Both the position numbers and the translations under genes were made by a program. The notes below the pieces were generated by a model that saw nothing but the letters and a program-made list of their open reading frames with translations, was not told where the DNA came from and searched no databases. Shown piece by piece: positions 25,337 through 34,983 of a DNA stretch of 64,000 nt. The stretch spans positions 62,001-126,000 of the forward strand of contig JBMNFI010000001.1 of NCBI GenBank assembly GCA_050949225.1, written 5' to 3'. Within the stretch, counting starts at the first letter, position 1, and each line of letters opens with the position of its first letter. The stretch comes from JBMNFI01 sp050949225. Its GTDB lineage: Bacteria > Bacillota > Dehalobacteriia > UBA4068.

Positions 25337-27610
25337 ATGGAATCTCTTATAAGAGCCGCTATTAATGTAAATGGTATTGTGCAGGGGGTCGGTTTTAGGC
25401 CGTATGTTTATGCGCTGGCACAGCGTTTTTCTTTACGTGGTTTTGTGCAAAATACTACTCGTGGTGTATCTATTGAGGTGGAGGGCAAGGCAAAAAATGT
25501 GGCTGATTTTTACTGCCGGCTGCCTCTTGAAAAACCGGCGGCGGCCCGGATACAAGAGCTGACTTATAGGGAAATCCCCTTGGTTGAGAGAGAAACTGAA
25601 TTTGTGATTTATCCCTCAACAAAGGGGCAATATAATACTTTTATTTGCGCTGATTTAGCGCTTTGTGCTGACTGTCGACGAGAGCTTAAAGAGGCGCATG
25701 ATCGGCGGTTTGGATACGCTTTTATCAATTGCACTAAGTGCGGGCCGCGCTTTACTATTATCGAAAATTTGCCTTATGATCGCCAACATACTACTATGAG
25801 GCATTTTACGATGTGTGATGAATGCCAACGAGAATATTCTAATCCTTTACAGCGACGTTTTCATGCCGAACCAATTGCTTGTCCTGATTGTGGGCCGCAG
25901 TTGTCATATCTTAATGCTGATGGGGAAAAGCTTGACGGAGAGCCTTTATCATTAGCCAAAGCCGCTTTAACACAGGGGCAAATTGTGGCGGTCAAAGGAT
26001 TGGGTGGCTATCATCTGGCTTGTGATGCCTTAAATGAGCAGGCGGTAAAAAAATTGCGCCGACGTAAAGGGCGTTATGCAAAGCCACTAGCCGTAATGAT
26101 GAAGGATCTAAAAACTGTTGAGCAGTATTGTTTTTTAACGGAGCAAGAGCGTGAGCTACTGATAAGTCCGGCACATCCGATTGTCCTGTTAAGGAAAAAG
26201 CAAGAAGCACTAGCGGCGTCTGTGACTTTTCATCACAAGTTTTTAGGTGTGATGTTGCCTTATACACCTGTGCATGAGTTGCTTTTAGAAGAACAAGCGG
26301 TGCTGGTCATGACAAGTGGTAATTATGCTGATGAGCCACTTTGTTATCAGAATCAAGAGGCTTTACGGCGCTTGGGGTCAATTACAGATGGTTTTTTGAT
26401 CCATGATCGGGAGATTTTTCGTCGTTGTGATGATAGTGTAACACAGGTGATTTGTCAAAAAGAAAGGGTTTTGCGCCGCAGTCGCGGCTATGTTCCGCAG
26501 CCACTGCAGGTGCCGCCTGCAAACCAAGAAATTTTAGCCGTGGGCGGACAACAAAAAAACACCTTTTGTTTGCAAAAAGGGACAGATGCCATTATTTCAC
26601 AGCACATTGGTGATTTAGATGACCCTTTAGTTTATGAGTTTTTTTGTCAAGAGATTGCTCATTTTAAAAAAATTTTTGCCGTTCAGCCACAATTGTTGGT
26701 ACATGATTTGCATCCTGATTATTTATCAACGCAGTATGCTTTATCGGAAAACCTACCCTGTCTTCCGGTGCAACACCATCATGCGCATTTAGCTTCTGTT
26801 TTAGCAGAGCATCAACATCAAGGACTCGCAATAGGTGTTATTTTTGACGGAACAGGCTATGGCGAGGATGGTAATTTATGGGGCGGGGAATTTTTGCTCG
26901 GAGATTGTGCCGCTTATCAGAGGGTGGCTTATTTGGATTATGTGCCGCTGCCCGGGGGAGAAAAGGCTATAAAAGAGCCTTGGCGAATGGGTTTGTCTTA
27001 TCTTAAAGGAGTTGAATATCAGGGACAGCTGTTGTCCCAATTTCCTCGGGAATGGCCTTTATTGTGGAAAGCAGTAGAATCCGGCATTAATGCTCCACTG
27101 ACTTCTTCGATGGGACGTTTATTTGATGGAGTAGCAGCCTTAATCGGGGTGAGGCAAATCGCTGATTATGAGGGGCAGGCGGCGGTTGAATTAGAGCAGT
27201 TTATACGATCTGAACAAGGATTTTATCAATTTGCTGTCGAAGAAGCCAAGAAAGATGCCAAGAATGAAGGAAATAAAGGTAAATATTTGATTGATTGGCG
27301 CCCACTGATTCAAGAGCTGGTATATGATAAGGAAGCTGGTTGCGCACCGACGGTAATGGCAGCTCGTTTTCACAATGCCGTGGTGCATTTAGTGGTAAAA
27401 ATGGTTAAACTTTTACATGCTCAGAGCGGCTTGAAAAGTGTAGTTTTTTCAGGTGGTGTGTGGCAGAACCGCTATCTTTTGGAACGTGCCACTATCGCTT
27501 GTGAAGATTGTGGTTTTCAAGTGTTAAGTAATAATATGGTACCCGTAAATGATGGCGGGTTGTCCTTGGGGCAGGCCGCAATAGCAGCGAGGAAAAATCT
27601 ATGTGTTTAG
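25337..27610 (+). CDS. hypF: Carbamoyltransferase HypF
   Basis: 757 residues. Makes the thiocarboxamide on HypE that becomes cyanide ligands of the NiFe site. Domains in order: acylphosphatase (about 1-90, with VQGVGFRPYVYALA), two zinc fingers from CADLALCADC to CPDCGP, a YrdC-like adenylating domain (KGLGGYHLACDA), and a Kae1-like domain with the metal ligands in HHHAHLASVLAEH. Length is typical. It ends 10 nt inside hypC. Confidence 0.96.
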   Translation: MESLIRAAINVNGIVQGVGFRPYVYALAQRFSLRGFVQNTTRGVSIEVEGKAKNVADFYCRLPLEKPAAARIQELTYREIPLVERETEFVIYPSTKGQYNTFICADLALCADCRRELKEAHDRRFGYAFINCTKCGPRFTIIENLPYDRQHTTMRHFTMCDECQREYSNPLQRRFHAEPIACPDCGPQLSYLNADGEKLDGEPLSLAKAALTQGQIVAVKGLGGYHLACDALNEQAVKKLRRRKGRYAKPLAVMMKDLKTVEQYCFLTEQERELLISPAHPIVLLRKKQEALAASVTFHHKFLGVMLPYTPVHELLLEEQAVLVMTSGNYADEPLCYQNQEALRRLGSITDGFLIHDREIFRRCDDSVTQVICQKERVLRRSRGYVPQPLQVPPANQEILAVGGQQKNTFCLQKGTDAIISQHIGDLDDPLVYEFFCQEIAHFKKIFAVQPQLLVHDLHPDYLSTQYALSENLPCLPVQHHHAHLASVLAEHQHQGLAIGVIFDGTGYGEDGNLWGGEFLLGDCAAYQRVAYLDYVPLPGGEKAIKEPWRMGLSYLKGVEYQGQLLSQFPREWPLLWKAVESGINAPLTSSMGRLFDGVAALIGVRQIADYEGQAAVELEQFIRSEQGFYQFAVEEAKKDAKNEGNKGKYLIDWRPLIQELVYDKEAGCAPTVMAARFHNAVVHLVVKMVKLLHAQSGLKSVVFSGGVWQNRYLLERATIACEDCGFQVLSNNMVPVNDGGLSLGQAAIAARKNLCV

Positions 27611-27822
27611 CTATAGCAGGTAAAATTACAAAAATAATGGAACAAACGGCCGTGGTTGACTATGATGGAGTGAGTGCTGAGGCTTCTTTGCAGCTTATGC
27701 CTGAGGTGGCGGTGGGTGACTATGTTTTAGTTCATGCCGGTTTTGCTATCCAGGTTTTAAACGATGAAGAGGGGCAAGAGCTGGCGGCCCTTAACAAGGA
27801 GATGGGGCACTATGGCCTATAA
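27601..27822 (+). CDS. hypC: Hydrogenase assembly chaperone HypC
   Basis: 73 residues. Binds the Fe(CN)2CO unit with HypD and carries it to the large subunit. The invariant Cys2 in MCLAIAGKI is present and the OB-like core (DYVLVHAGFAIQVL) is intact. It overlaps hypF at its start and hypD at its end, so the three are translationally coupled. Confidence 0.96.
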   Translation: MCLAIAGKITKIMEQTAVVDYDGVSAEASLQLMPEVAVGDYVLVHAGFAIQVLNDEEGQELAALNKEMGHYGL

Positions 27823-28888
27823 TTTTAAAAAGCAGCTGGATCCGCAAAGAGTTCGGGATCTGGCTCTGTGGATTAAAAAAAAGGCTGATATGCCCATGAC
27901 GATTATGGAAGTTTGCGGTACGCATACCCATGCTATTTTGCATTATGGCCTGCAAGAGTTGTTGCCAAAGGAGATTTCTTTGTTGTCCGGCCCCGGTTGT
28001 CCTGTTTGCGTGACGGCGGCGGAGGAAATTTCGCAAGCTGTGCTGATTGCACAGCAGCCTAATGTGTTATTATGCACTTTTGGTGATATGATTAGGGTGC
28101 CTTGTGCGGCCGGTTCTTTGCGGGAGGCGCAAGAAGCGGGAGCGCAAATCAAAATAGTTTTTTCACCCCTGGATGCAATCGAGCTGGCAAAGGAGAATCC
28201 CCGTAAAGCGGTAGTTTTTTTGGCGGTAGGTTTTGAGACAACGGCGCCTGCGACTGCGGCAGCAATTAAGCTGGCGGATGAATTGGGTCTGGATAATTTT
28301 TCCATTCTTTGTTTACATAAAACTATGCCGCAAGCACTGCGAACTTTGCTTGCAGGTGATCAGATTGATGCTTTACTTTGTCCGGGTCATGTAGCGACAA
28401 TTACCGGCAGTGATTATTTTAATTTTATAGCGCACGAACTAAAAAAACCTGCTGTGGTGGCTGGTTTTGCGCCGGTAGAAATTATGACTGCTTTGTCTAT
28501 TTTGGTAGGACAACTGCAGGAAAACAATCATCAATTGATAAATGCTTATCCCCAAAGTGTCAGATACGGGGGAAATAAGCAGGCTTTAGGGATGATGGAG
28601 CGTTTTTTCGAAGCGGTGGACAGTCGATGGCGGGGCTTGGGATTTATCAAAAACAGCGGTTTAAAGATTCGCCATAAATGGCGGCATTTTGATGCCATGC
28701 AGAACTTTAAGATTGCTGTTACACCGGAAGAGGAGCCGGCCGGCTGCCTTTGTGGTCAAGTTTTGAGCGGAAAGGCAGTGCCTACGGATTGTCAGTATTT
28801 TGCTACAGTTTGCCGGCCCGTTTCACCGCTTGGTGCCTGCATGGTATCTAGTGAAGGTATTTGCGCGGCTTATTATCAATATAGATGA
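27812..28888 (+). CDS. hypD: Hydrogenase formation protein HypD
   Basis: 358 residues with a [4Fe-4S] cluster; scaffold for building Fe(CN)2CO. Signatures are EVCGTHTHAILHYGL, LLSGPGCPVCVT, CTFGDMIRVPC and a C-terminal cysteine set including GCLCGQVLSG. ATG at 27812 overlaps the hypC stop by 11 nt; an upstream in-frame extension inside hypC lacks a ribosome binding site and is rejected. Confidence 0.96.
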   Translation: MAYNFKKQLDPQRVRDLALWIKKKADMPMTIMEVCGTHTHAILHYGLQELLPKEISLLSGPGCPVCVTAAEEISQAVLIAQQPNVLLCTFGDMIRVPCAAGSLREAQEAGAQIKIVFSPLDAIELAKENPRKAVVFLAVGFETTAPATAAAIKLADELGLDNFSILCLHKTMPQALRTLLAGDQIDALLCPGHVATITGSDYFNFIAHELKKPAVVAGFAPVEIMTALSILVGQLQENNHQLINAYPQSVRYGGNKQALGMMERFFEAVDSRWRGLGFIKNSGLKIRHKWRHFDAMQNFKIAVTPEEEPAGCLCGQVLSGKAVPTDCQYFATVCRPVSPLGACMVSSEGICAAYYQYR

Positions 28889-28898
28889 GGAATATATT

Positions 28899-29900
28899 AT
28901 GACTGAAAAAATTTTATTGGCTCATGGCAGCGGTGGTCAGCTTTATCATCAACTGATCGAGGAACTTTTTGTGCCGGCCTTTGGTAATGACATACTAGAG
29001 GAGCTCAATGATTCGGCAGTTTGTCAATTTGCAGCGGACAAATTAGCCATGACAACGGATAGTTTTGTGGTTGATCCTGTATTTTTCCCCGGTGGAAATA
29101 TTGGTAAAATGGCGGTTTGCGGTACGGTCAATGATTTAAGTATGAGCGGAGCTAAACCACTGTATTTGAGTGTAGGGATGATTATTGAAACGGGTTTTTT
29201 GCTGAGCGATTTACGTAAAATTACTTATTCTATGGCGGAGGCGGCCAAAGAGGCCGGTGTGCAGATTGTAACCGGTGATACAAAGGTCGTGGGAAAGGGA
29301 CAATGCGATAAAATTTATATTAATACTGCCGGGGTAGGTGCTTTGGATAGAAGAAGGGATCTTTCTTTGCGGCAAATTGCCGAAGGTGATCTTTTGGTCA
29401 TTAGCGGCAACGTGGCAGAACATGGTCTGGCAATTTTAGCGGCCAGGGAAAATCTATCTTTTACCCCACCTTTTACAAGTGACGTAGCCGCCTTAAATGA
29501 TCTGGTTGATCGAGTTTTTTGCGCAGAGCTGAAAGCTTTACGTGACCCCACAAGAGGTGGTGTGGCAGCTACCTGTCATGAATGGTCTGCTAAAAGTGGT
29601 TTAGGTGTTATCTTGGAAGAGGCTGCAATACCAATTTCTGATGCAACAATGGCAGCTTGTAATTTATTGGGTTTAGACCCTTTATTTATTGCTAATGAAG
29701 GGAAGTTTTTGGCGGTGGTTGAAAAGGCGGCTGCTCCTGATTTTATTCGTTGCTGTCAAGCTCATCCGAAAGGTAAAAATGCCAGAATCATTGGTTACTT
29801 TACCAAAGAACATGCCCCCGGAGTTTTTTTGTCGACACCTTATGGCAGCCGACGCAGTGTTAACTTACCAAGTGGCGAACAATTGCCGCGAATTTGTTGA
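28899..29900 (+). CDS. hypE: Hydrogenase expression/formation protein HypE
   Basis: 333 residues, PurM-like fold. Dehydrates the carbamoyl group carried on its C-terminal Cys. The chain ends PRIC, with the essential terminal Cys, and contains AHGSGGQLYHQL at the start, MTTDSFVV, VCGTVNDLSMSGA and DPTRGGVA. It is the last hyp gene; the 236 nt that follow hold the promoter of the hydrogenase structural operon. Confidence 0.96.
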   Translation: MTEKILLAHGSGGQLYHQLIEELFVPAFGNDILEELNDSAVCQFAADKLAMTTDSFVVDPVFFPGGNIGKMAVCGTVNDLSMSGAKPLYLSVGMIIETGFLLSDLRKITYSMAEAAKEAGVQIVTGDTKVVGKGQCDKIYINTAGVGALDRRRDLSLRQIAEGDLLVISGNVAEHGLAILAARENLSFTPPFTSDVAALNDLVDRVFCAELKALRDPTRGGVAATCHEWSAKSGLGVILEEAAIPISDATMAACNLLGLDPLFIANEGKFLAVVEKAAAPDFIRCCQAHPKGKNARIIGYFTKEHAPGVFLSTPYGSRRSVNLPSGEQLPRIC

Positions 29901-30009
29901 ATATTTTTAATCTTTTTATCGTTACAAGCATTTTTTATGGTTAATAGTGAATAAAATAGCATTAAAATGACATTATAATGATTATTTTCTGAAAATATTG
30001 TTTTTTTAG

Positions 30010-30038
30010 TTGACGGTCGATCAATGCTGTAATATAAT
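30010..30038 (+). promoter_or_regulatory. Promoter of the complex-I-like hydrogenase operon
   Basis: TTGACG (30010-30015), 17-nt spacer and perfect TATAAT (30033-30038). The expected transcript starts near 30045, leaving a leader of about 90 nt before the first gene. It separates control of the structural operon from the hyp genes, although read-through from hypE is possible since no terminator is evident between them. Confidence 0.8.
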
Positions 30039-30136
30039 TGATTCTGGGCAGTATAAAATCTGTTCTGCAGAGATAGTTTTCCTTTGATTGATGTGACACT
30101 ACCCATGAAATGTTAAAGGAGATAACTTAAAAGGTT

Positions 30137-31561
30137 ATGGACGCTCAAGGGATTTTACTAATTTGTATTTTTGTTCCTATAGTTGGCGCTTTCTTTTTGC
30201 CTGCTGTAGGCAAAGTATCTGTTTTTATGCGAAATATTTTAGCTTTAATTTTTGTTGGCGTATCTTTTGCGTCAGCTTTATTACTGTTACCGCAAGTTTT
30301 GACCGGTGATGAATTTTTGTTTTATCTTAAATTACCTTTAGGTATGAGTATAGGCTTCTTGGGGGATGCTTTAGCTGTTTTTATGGCGCTAACTTCATCT
30401 TTACTGGGAGCCTTTATTGTTTTCTATTCCTTTGGTTATATCAAGCATTACCAAAATCAAAATGAATATTACATGATGGTTGTTCTCTTTATCGGCGCTA
30501 TGATGGGCTTGGTTTTTTCCACAAACTTAATTTTCATTTATTTGTTTTGGGAAATCTCGGCTATTTGCTGCTGGCGCTTGATCGCCTTTTTCCGCAAAAA
30601 AGAAATTGTGATACGGGCTAATAAAGCCTTTTTGATAACGGTTGCCGGTTCTTTAGTTATGCTTTTAGGTTTCATTGCTATTTATGCCGAAACAGGAACT
30701 TTTGATCTTTTAGCTTTGCATGGATTATTACTGCCGAACTTTATTGTGTTGTTTATTATGTTCGGTATTTTAACTAAATCGGCTACTTTTCCTTTTCATT
30801 CCTGGTTACCTGATGCAGGTGTTGCGCCTTCACCCGTGACCTCTTTATTGCATGCGGCGGTTTTAGTTAAAATCGGGGTTTATATGTTTGCCCGTCTCTT
30901 TTTGGTTAATTTTGAAATCGAGATCATTTGGAGCGAAATTATACCAATCTTGGCGGCGGTAAGTGCTTTAGTTTCCGCCGGAGCGGCTTTAATTGAAAAT
31001 GATTTAAAACGGATTATCGCCTATTCTACGGTTAGTCAACTGTCATTTATTCTGCTGGGTCTTTCCTGCGGTAGTGCTTTGGGTGCTGCCGGGGCTATGT
31101 TATATATTTTGATGCATGGTTTGGCCAAAGGAGGCTTGTTCTTATGTGCAGGTGTTGTTGAGCAGGCCACTCATACTAAAGATATCCGTGAATTGGGCGG
31201 CTTGATCCATAATATGCCTAAAACGGCCTTATCTTTTGCGATTTGTGCTTTTTCGGTAATGGGATTGCCGCCTTTGGGCGGATTTTTCGCTAAGTATATG
31301 GTGATCGGTGGAGCCGTTGTTGCGGATCAACCATGGATTGCTTTTGTTTTTGTAGTAGGAGCGATTATGACTATTGCTTATTTGGCAAGGGTTTTTGTCA
31401 AGGTCTTCTTTGGACCGGTTAAGTATCCTACTTTGAAAGAAACTTCTATTCCAATGATATTTAGTGTGGTTTCATTGGCAGTTTTATCGATTGTGGCAGG
31501 GATTTTCGTAAAAATACCCGCAGAGCTGGTTGATGTGATAATGATTTCTATGGGATGGTGA
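30137..31561 (+). CDS. NuoM/HyfB-like antiporter subunit of group 4 hydrogenase
   Basis: 474 residues, about 14 membrane helices. One of three Mrp-type ion-translocating subunits here. The helix-5 glutamate sits in LFWEISAICCW and the helix-7 lysine in LLHAAVLVKIGVYMF; PFHSWLPDAGVAPSPV is the family signature. LPPLGGFFAKYMV marks the later helix pair. It is the first gene of the operon. AAAGGAG lies 15 nt before the ATG, longer than usual, but no better start is visible. Ion type (H+ or Na+) cannot be read. Confidence 0.9.
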   Translation: MDAQGILLICIFVPIVGAFFLPAVGKVSVFMRNILALIFVGVSFASALLLLPQVLTGDEFLFYLKLPLGMSIGFLGDALAVFMALTSSLLGAFIVFYSFGYIKHYQNQNEYYMMVVLFIGAMMGLVFSTNLIFIYLFWEISAICCWRLIAFFRKKEIVIRANKAFLITVAGSLVMLLGFIAIYAETGTFDLLALHGLLLPNFIVLFIMFGILTKSATFPFHSWLPDAGVAPSPVTSLLHAAVLVKIGVYMFARLFLVNFEIEIIWSEIIPILAAVSALVSAGAALIENDLKRIIAYSTVSQLSFILLGLSCGSALGAAGAMLYILMHGLAKGGLFLCAGVVEQATHTKDIRELGGLIHNMPKTALSFAICAFSVMGLPPLGGFFAKYMVIGGAVVADQPWIAFVFVVGAIMTIAYLARVFVKVFFGPVKYPTLKETSIPMIFSVVSLAVLSIVAGIFVKIPAELVDVIMISMGW

Positions 31562-33417
31562 TGGAGATGACTGGTATGCAAATTTTTATCATGATGGTAG
31601 TTATGCCGGCAGTTCTTTCACTGGTCATTTTGGTTTTGCCTAAAAAACTTTTCGCCTTAGCTGCCTCTATTGCTATTGCTGCTTTGGCAATTGTTAGCGT
31701 TGTGGCAATTATGAATTTTGGTACGGAAATGGTTATAACCCTTCCTTGGCTGGGCTTTGGGATAGACTTTTCTTTGCGGTTGGATATGTTTAGTTCTTTT
31801 TCCATGCTAGCAGCCAGTGCTTTTGCTCTGATCGTGGCTATTTACTCAGCTTCTTATCTGCGTGAAAAACCCTATGCTGGTCGTTTCTTCTTCTATTATT
31901 TATTAACGATTGCCTTTGCCAATGGTGCTTTAATGTCCAACAACCTAGTGTTGATGCTGTTTTTCTGGGAAGGTTTATTGGTGCTTTTATTTGGTATGTT
32001 GCTGGTCAGTGGTCGTCATTCGATCCGTACGGCCGTCAAGGCTTTAGTATTAAATGGTGCGGCGGATTTATGTTTAATTTTAGGTGTGGCTATCACAGGT
32101 TGGCTGGCCGGGTCTTTGGCGATGGATGCCATAACCCCCATACCTGTTGAAGGTATTGCTATTTTAGGTTTTATCATGGTGATGTTTGGTGCTATTGGTA
32201 AATCGGGATCAATGCCTTTTCATAGTTGGATTCCGGATGCTGCTGAAGATGCGCCGCTACCTTTTATGGCCTTGTTACCGGGTTCTTTGGAAAAGATTTT
32301 AGGTATTTATCTTTTGGTGCGAATCGTTTTGGAGCTTTACCGGCTGTTACCGGGGTCCACGATGAGTATTTTTATGATGGTAATAGGCGGCTTGACCATT
32401 ATCTTTGCGGTAATGATGGCCCTGGCACAAAAGAATTATACTAAGATGCTTTCTTATCATGCCATTAGTCAGGTGGGATACATGGTGATCGGGATCGGTT
32501 CGGCTTTACCGATTGGGATTATCGGCGGTATTTTCCATATGATCAACCATGCTTTATATAAAACAACGCTCTTTTTGACTGCCGGTAATATCAAAAAACA
32601 AACCGGTAGTGATGATTTGGATAAGTTAGGTGGATTGTCTAAATTTATGCCGATTACGACGATTTTCTTCATTGTTGCGGCTTTGGCGGCTTGTGGAGTT
32701 CCACCTTTAAATGGCTTTTTTTCCAAAGAACTGTTGCTTGATTCTTCATGGGAAACAGGTTGGTTTATTTATATAGTTGGTTTGGTGGGTGCCTTTTTGA
32801 CCACGGCCCTTTTTATGAAAATCGGTCATGCTGCTTATTTTGGCAAACCAACAACGGAAAAGCTGCGCTCGACCAAGGAAGCCGGTCCGATGATGATTAT
32901 TCCGATGATTATTCCGGCGATCTTTTGTATTATTTTTGGTCTTAACAACAAACTCCCTATCAGTAAGATTATTGAACCGATTCTGGGTGTGGGAGTTTTG
33001 CAGGGGCAAAGCTTTAGTGGTTGGCCGGCTTCTGTCTGGATGGCCATTCTCTCTGTGGCAGTAATTATTGTGGCGGTATTATGGCATTTTTATGGTGTCA
33101 AACGTGGCGGTGGAAATCCGGCTGCCAGTTTTGATCATGTACGCTATGCTCCGGTTTTTAGAACCATTTATGATTTGGCAGAGCAACGTTATTTTGACCC
33201 ATATAATATTCTGATGGTTGTTATTAAGGTAATAGCTCTTATTGGTTATGGCATTGATAGGGGGCTTAATTGGATTTATGATACCTTATTTACCAAAGTT
33301 TATGGTGTAATAGGCAAAGAGTTGTCACAGATCAACGATGGTGATCAGTCGCGATATATACAATGGGCTATCGGTGGTTTAGTGATTATTGCTATTGTTT
33401 TTATAGTTGTAATGTAA
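31561..33417 (+). CDS. NuoL-like antiporter subunit of group 4 hydrogenase
   Basis: About 618 residues. The antiporter core has the helix-5 Glu (FFWEGLLVLLFG) and helix-7 Lys, but the usual HAAT before the lysine is replaced by MALLPGSLEKILG. After the core, a long C-terminal part (RYFDPYNILMVVIKVIA, then a final helix GGLVIIAIVFIVV) resembles the lateral helix and last membrane segment of NuoL. The start could be ATG 31555, 31561 (overlapping the previous stop as TGATG) or 31576. It may be the distal pump in the membrane arm. Confidence 0.88.
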   Translation: MEMTGMQIFIMMVVMPAVLSLVILVLPKKLFALAASIAIAALAIVSVVAIMNFGTEMVITLPWLGFGIDFSLRLDMFSSFSMLAASAFALIVAIYSASYLREKPYAGRFFFYYLLTIAFANGALMSNNLVLMLFFWEGLLVLLFGMLLVSGRHSIRTAVKALVLNGAADLCLILGVAITGWLAGSLAMDAITPIPVEGIAILGFIMVMFGAIGKSGSMPFHSWIPDAAEDAPLPFMALLPGSLEKILGIYLLVRIVLELYRLLPGSTMSIFMMVIGGLTIIFAVMMALAQKNYTKMLSYHAISQVGYMVIGIGSALPIGIIGGIFHMINHALYKTTLFLTAGNIKKQTGSDDLDKLGGLSKFMPITTIFFIVAALAACGVPPLNGFFSKELLLDSSWETGWFIYIVGLVGAFLTTALFMKIGHAAYFGKPTTEKLRSTKEAGPMMIIPMIIPAIFCIIFGLNNKLPISKIIEPILGVGVLQGQSFSGWPASVWMAILSVAVIIVAVLWHFYGVKRGGGNPAASFDHVRYAPVFRTIYDLAEQRYFDPYNILMVVIKVIALIGYGIDRGLNWIYDTLFTKVYGVIGKELSQINDGDQSRYIQWAIGGLVIIAIVFIVVM

Positions 33418-33436
33418 CTGAAGGGAGGGGAATGTT

Positions 33437-34969
33437 TTGTCATTGGCTGTAAACATTGCTATGGCTGCTTTTTTGGTACTGCCCCTATTGGCAATAGTAT
33501 TTTTGAATTTGCTTAAAAAAGAAACAGGCAGTAAAATAGCATTACAGACGGGGATGGTTGTCTCAGTTGCTCAAATATTTTTTGCTGTTGTTACTTTGAT
33601 TGCCTTGTGGCAAATTCCGGAAAATTCCCTGCAGTTTTCCATCTTCTGGAACATGAGTGCAGATTCAGCCTATTTTACAGTAGATGTATTTTCATTGATC
33701 GTTTTGATTTGTATTGGCATGGTAACTTTGGTTTCCTGCTGTACCGGCGTTCGTACATTACGCGGTAAAGATCTTAACTTTACGAACATTATGATGGTAC
33801 TGATTTTAGGTATGAATGGTATCGTGATGGTCAATGATCTTTTCTCCTTCTATGTATTTTTAGAAATCACTGCTATTGCCTCGTTTATTTTAATTGCTCT
33901 TTACAGGGATAAAAAAGGTTTGGAAGGCTCTTTTAAATATTTAATTATGTCTACAGTAGCCACCATTTTCTTGCTTTTAGCGATGGCTTTAATGTTCATG
34001 TATACAGAAAGCTTATCTTATGAGGCTATTTTTGCAATTTTTGCTGATTGGTCAACCGGAGCACATCCATTTTATTTGGTGTTAGCTTTAATTCTTTTCA
34101 TTACTGGTATTTCTATCAAAGCCGGGTTGGTACCTTTCCATAATTGGCTGCCTGATGCTTATCAGGCGGCGCCCTCCGCTGTTTCAGTGGTATTGGGTGG
34201 TATTGTTACCAAGGTAGTGGGGGTTTATGCTATTATCAGGCTCATGCACGGCACTTTTTCAGAGGTTTTTTCGATGAATTATGTCCTGATGATGGTTGGT
34301 ATTCTTTCCGTTGTTTTAGGTGCTATCGTGGCTTATAAACAGTCGGATTTTAAACGAATTTTGGCATATTCCAGTATCAGTCAGATAGGTTATATTATTT
34401 TAGGTGTTGCCTGCGGCAATGTCTTTGGTTTTATCGGGGCGGTTTTACATTTCTTTAACCATGCTACCTTTAAAACAACTCTTTTTGTTAATGCTGCTGC
34501 CGTTGAAAAAGAAACCGGTTTAAGCGATGTGGACCGTTTAGGTGGTTTGAGTAAACAAATGCCCATTACCGGAATATCTTCGATTTTGGCCTTTTTATCG
34601 GCGGCCGGGCTGCCGCCCTTGGCAGGCTTTTGGAGTAAATTATTTATTATTATTGCCTTGTGGCAAGCAGGATTTGAGTTAATGGCATTTATAGCTATTT
34701 TTACAAGTGTCTTTACACTGGCTTATTTTCTGCGCTTGCAGCGTAAGGTATTTTTTGGTCCGGAAGTTGTCTACAATGCAATTTGGCCGATGAATTATAC
34801 TAAAACGGTTAAAAACCCTGATTATCAACCTATTGAGGTACAAATAGATATTAATGAGCCCAGAAATGCCATGATTTTTTCACAAATATTTCTTAGTGTG
34901 GTAACGGTAGCGGTAGGGATTTTGATTCCTTTCATTATCTCATTCTTGCACCTTAATGGTATTTTCTAG
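33437..34969 (+). CDS. NuoN/MrpD-like antiporter subunit of group 4 hydrogenase
   Basis: 510 residues, about 14 membrane helices, TTG start after AGGGAGGGG. The helix-5 Glu is in FYVFLEITAIASFIL and the helix-7 Lys in VLGGIVTKVVGVYAI; VPFHNWLPDAYQAAPSAV and LPPLAGFWSKLFI complete the family pattern. An extra hydrophilic segment (about 445-480, EVVYNAIWPMNYTK to INEPRN) precedes the last helix. It is the third different Mrp-type subunit of the operon, so this enzyme may have three antiporter-like channels as in complex I. Confidence 0.89.
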   Translation: MSLAVNIAMAAFLVLPLLAIVFLNLLKKETGSKIALQTGMVVSVAQIFFAVVTLIALWQIPENSLQFSIFWNMSADSAYFTVDVFSLIVLICIGMVTLVSCCTGVRTLRGKDLNFTNIMMVLILGMNGIVMVNDLFSFYVFLEITAIASFILIALYRDKKGLEGSFKYLIMSTVATIFLLLAMALMFMYTESLSYEAIFAIFADWSTGAHPFYLVLALILFITGISIKAGLVPFHNWLPDAYQAAPSAVSVVLGGIVTKVVGVYAIIRLMHGTFSEVFSMNYVLMMVGILSVVLGAIVAYKQSDFKRILAYSSISQIGYIILGVACGNVFGFIGAVLHFFNHATFKTTLFVNAAAVEKETGLSDVDRLGGLSKQMPITGISSILAFLSAAGLPPLAGFWSKLFIIIALWQAGFELMAFIAIFTSVFTLAYFLRLQRKVFFGPEVVYNAIWPMNYTKTVKNPDYQPIEVQIDINEPRNAMIFSQIFLSVVTVAVGILIPFIISFLHLNGIF

Positions 34970-34983
34970 AAAGGAGGATAACC

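Noticed and set aside
30010..30024. FNR/CRP-like site TTGACGGTCGATCAA over the -35 of the hydrogenase promoter
   Set aside because: Half sites are separated by one base too many for TTGAT-N4-ATCAA and the first half is TTGAC, which is simply the -35 hexamer; only four bases on each side are symmetrical.
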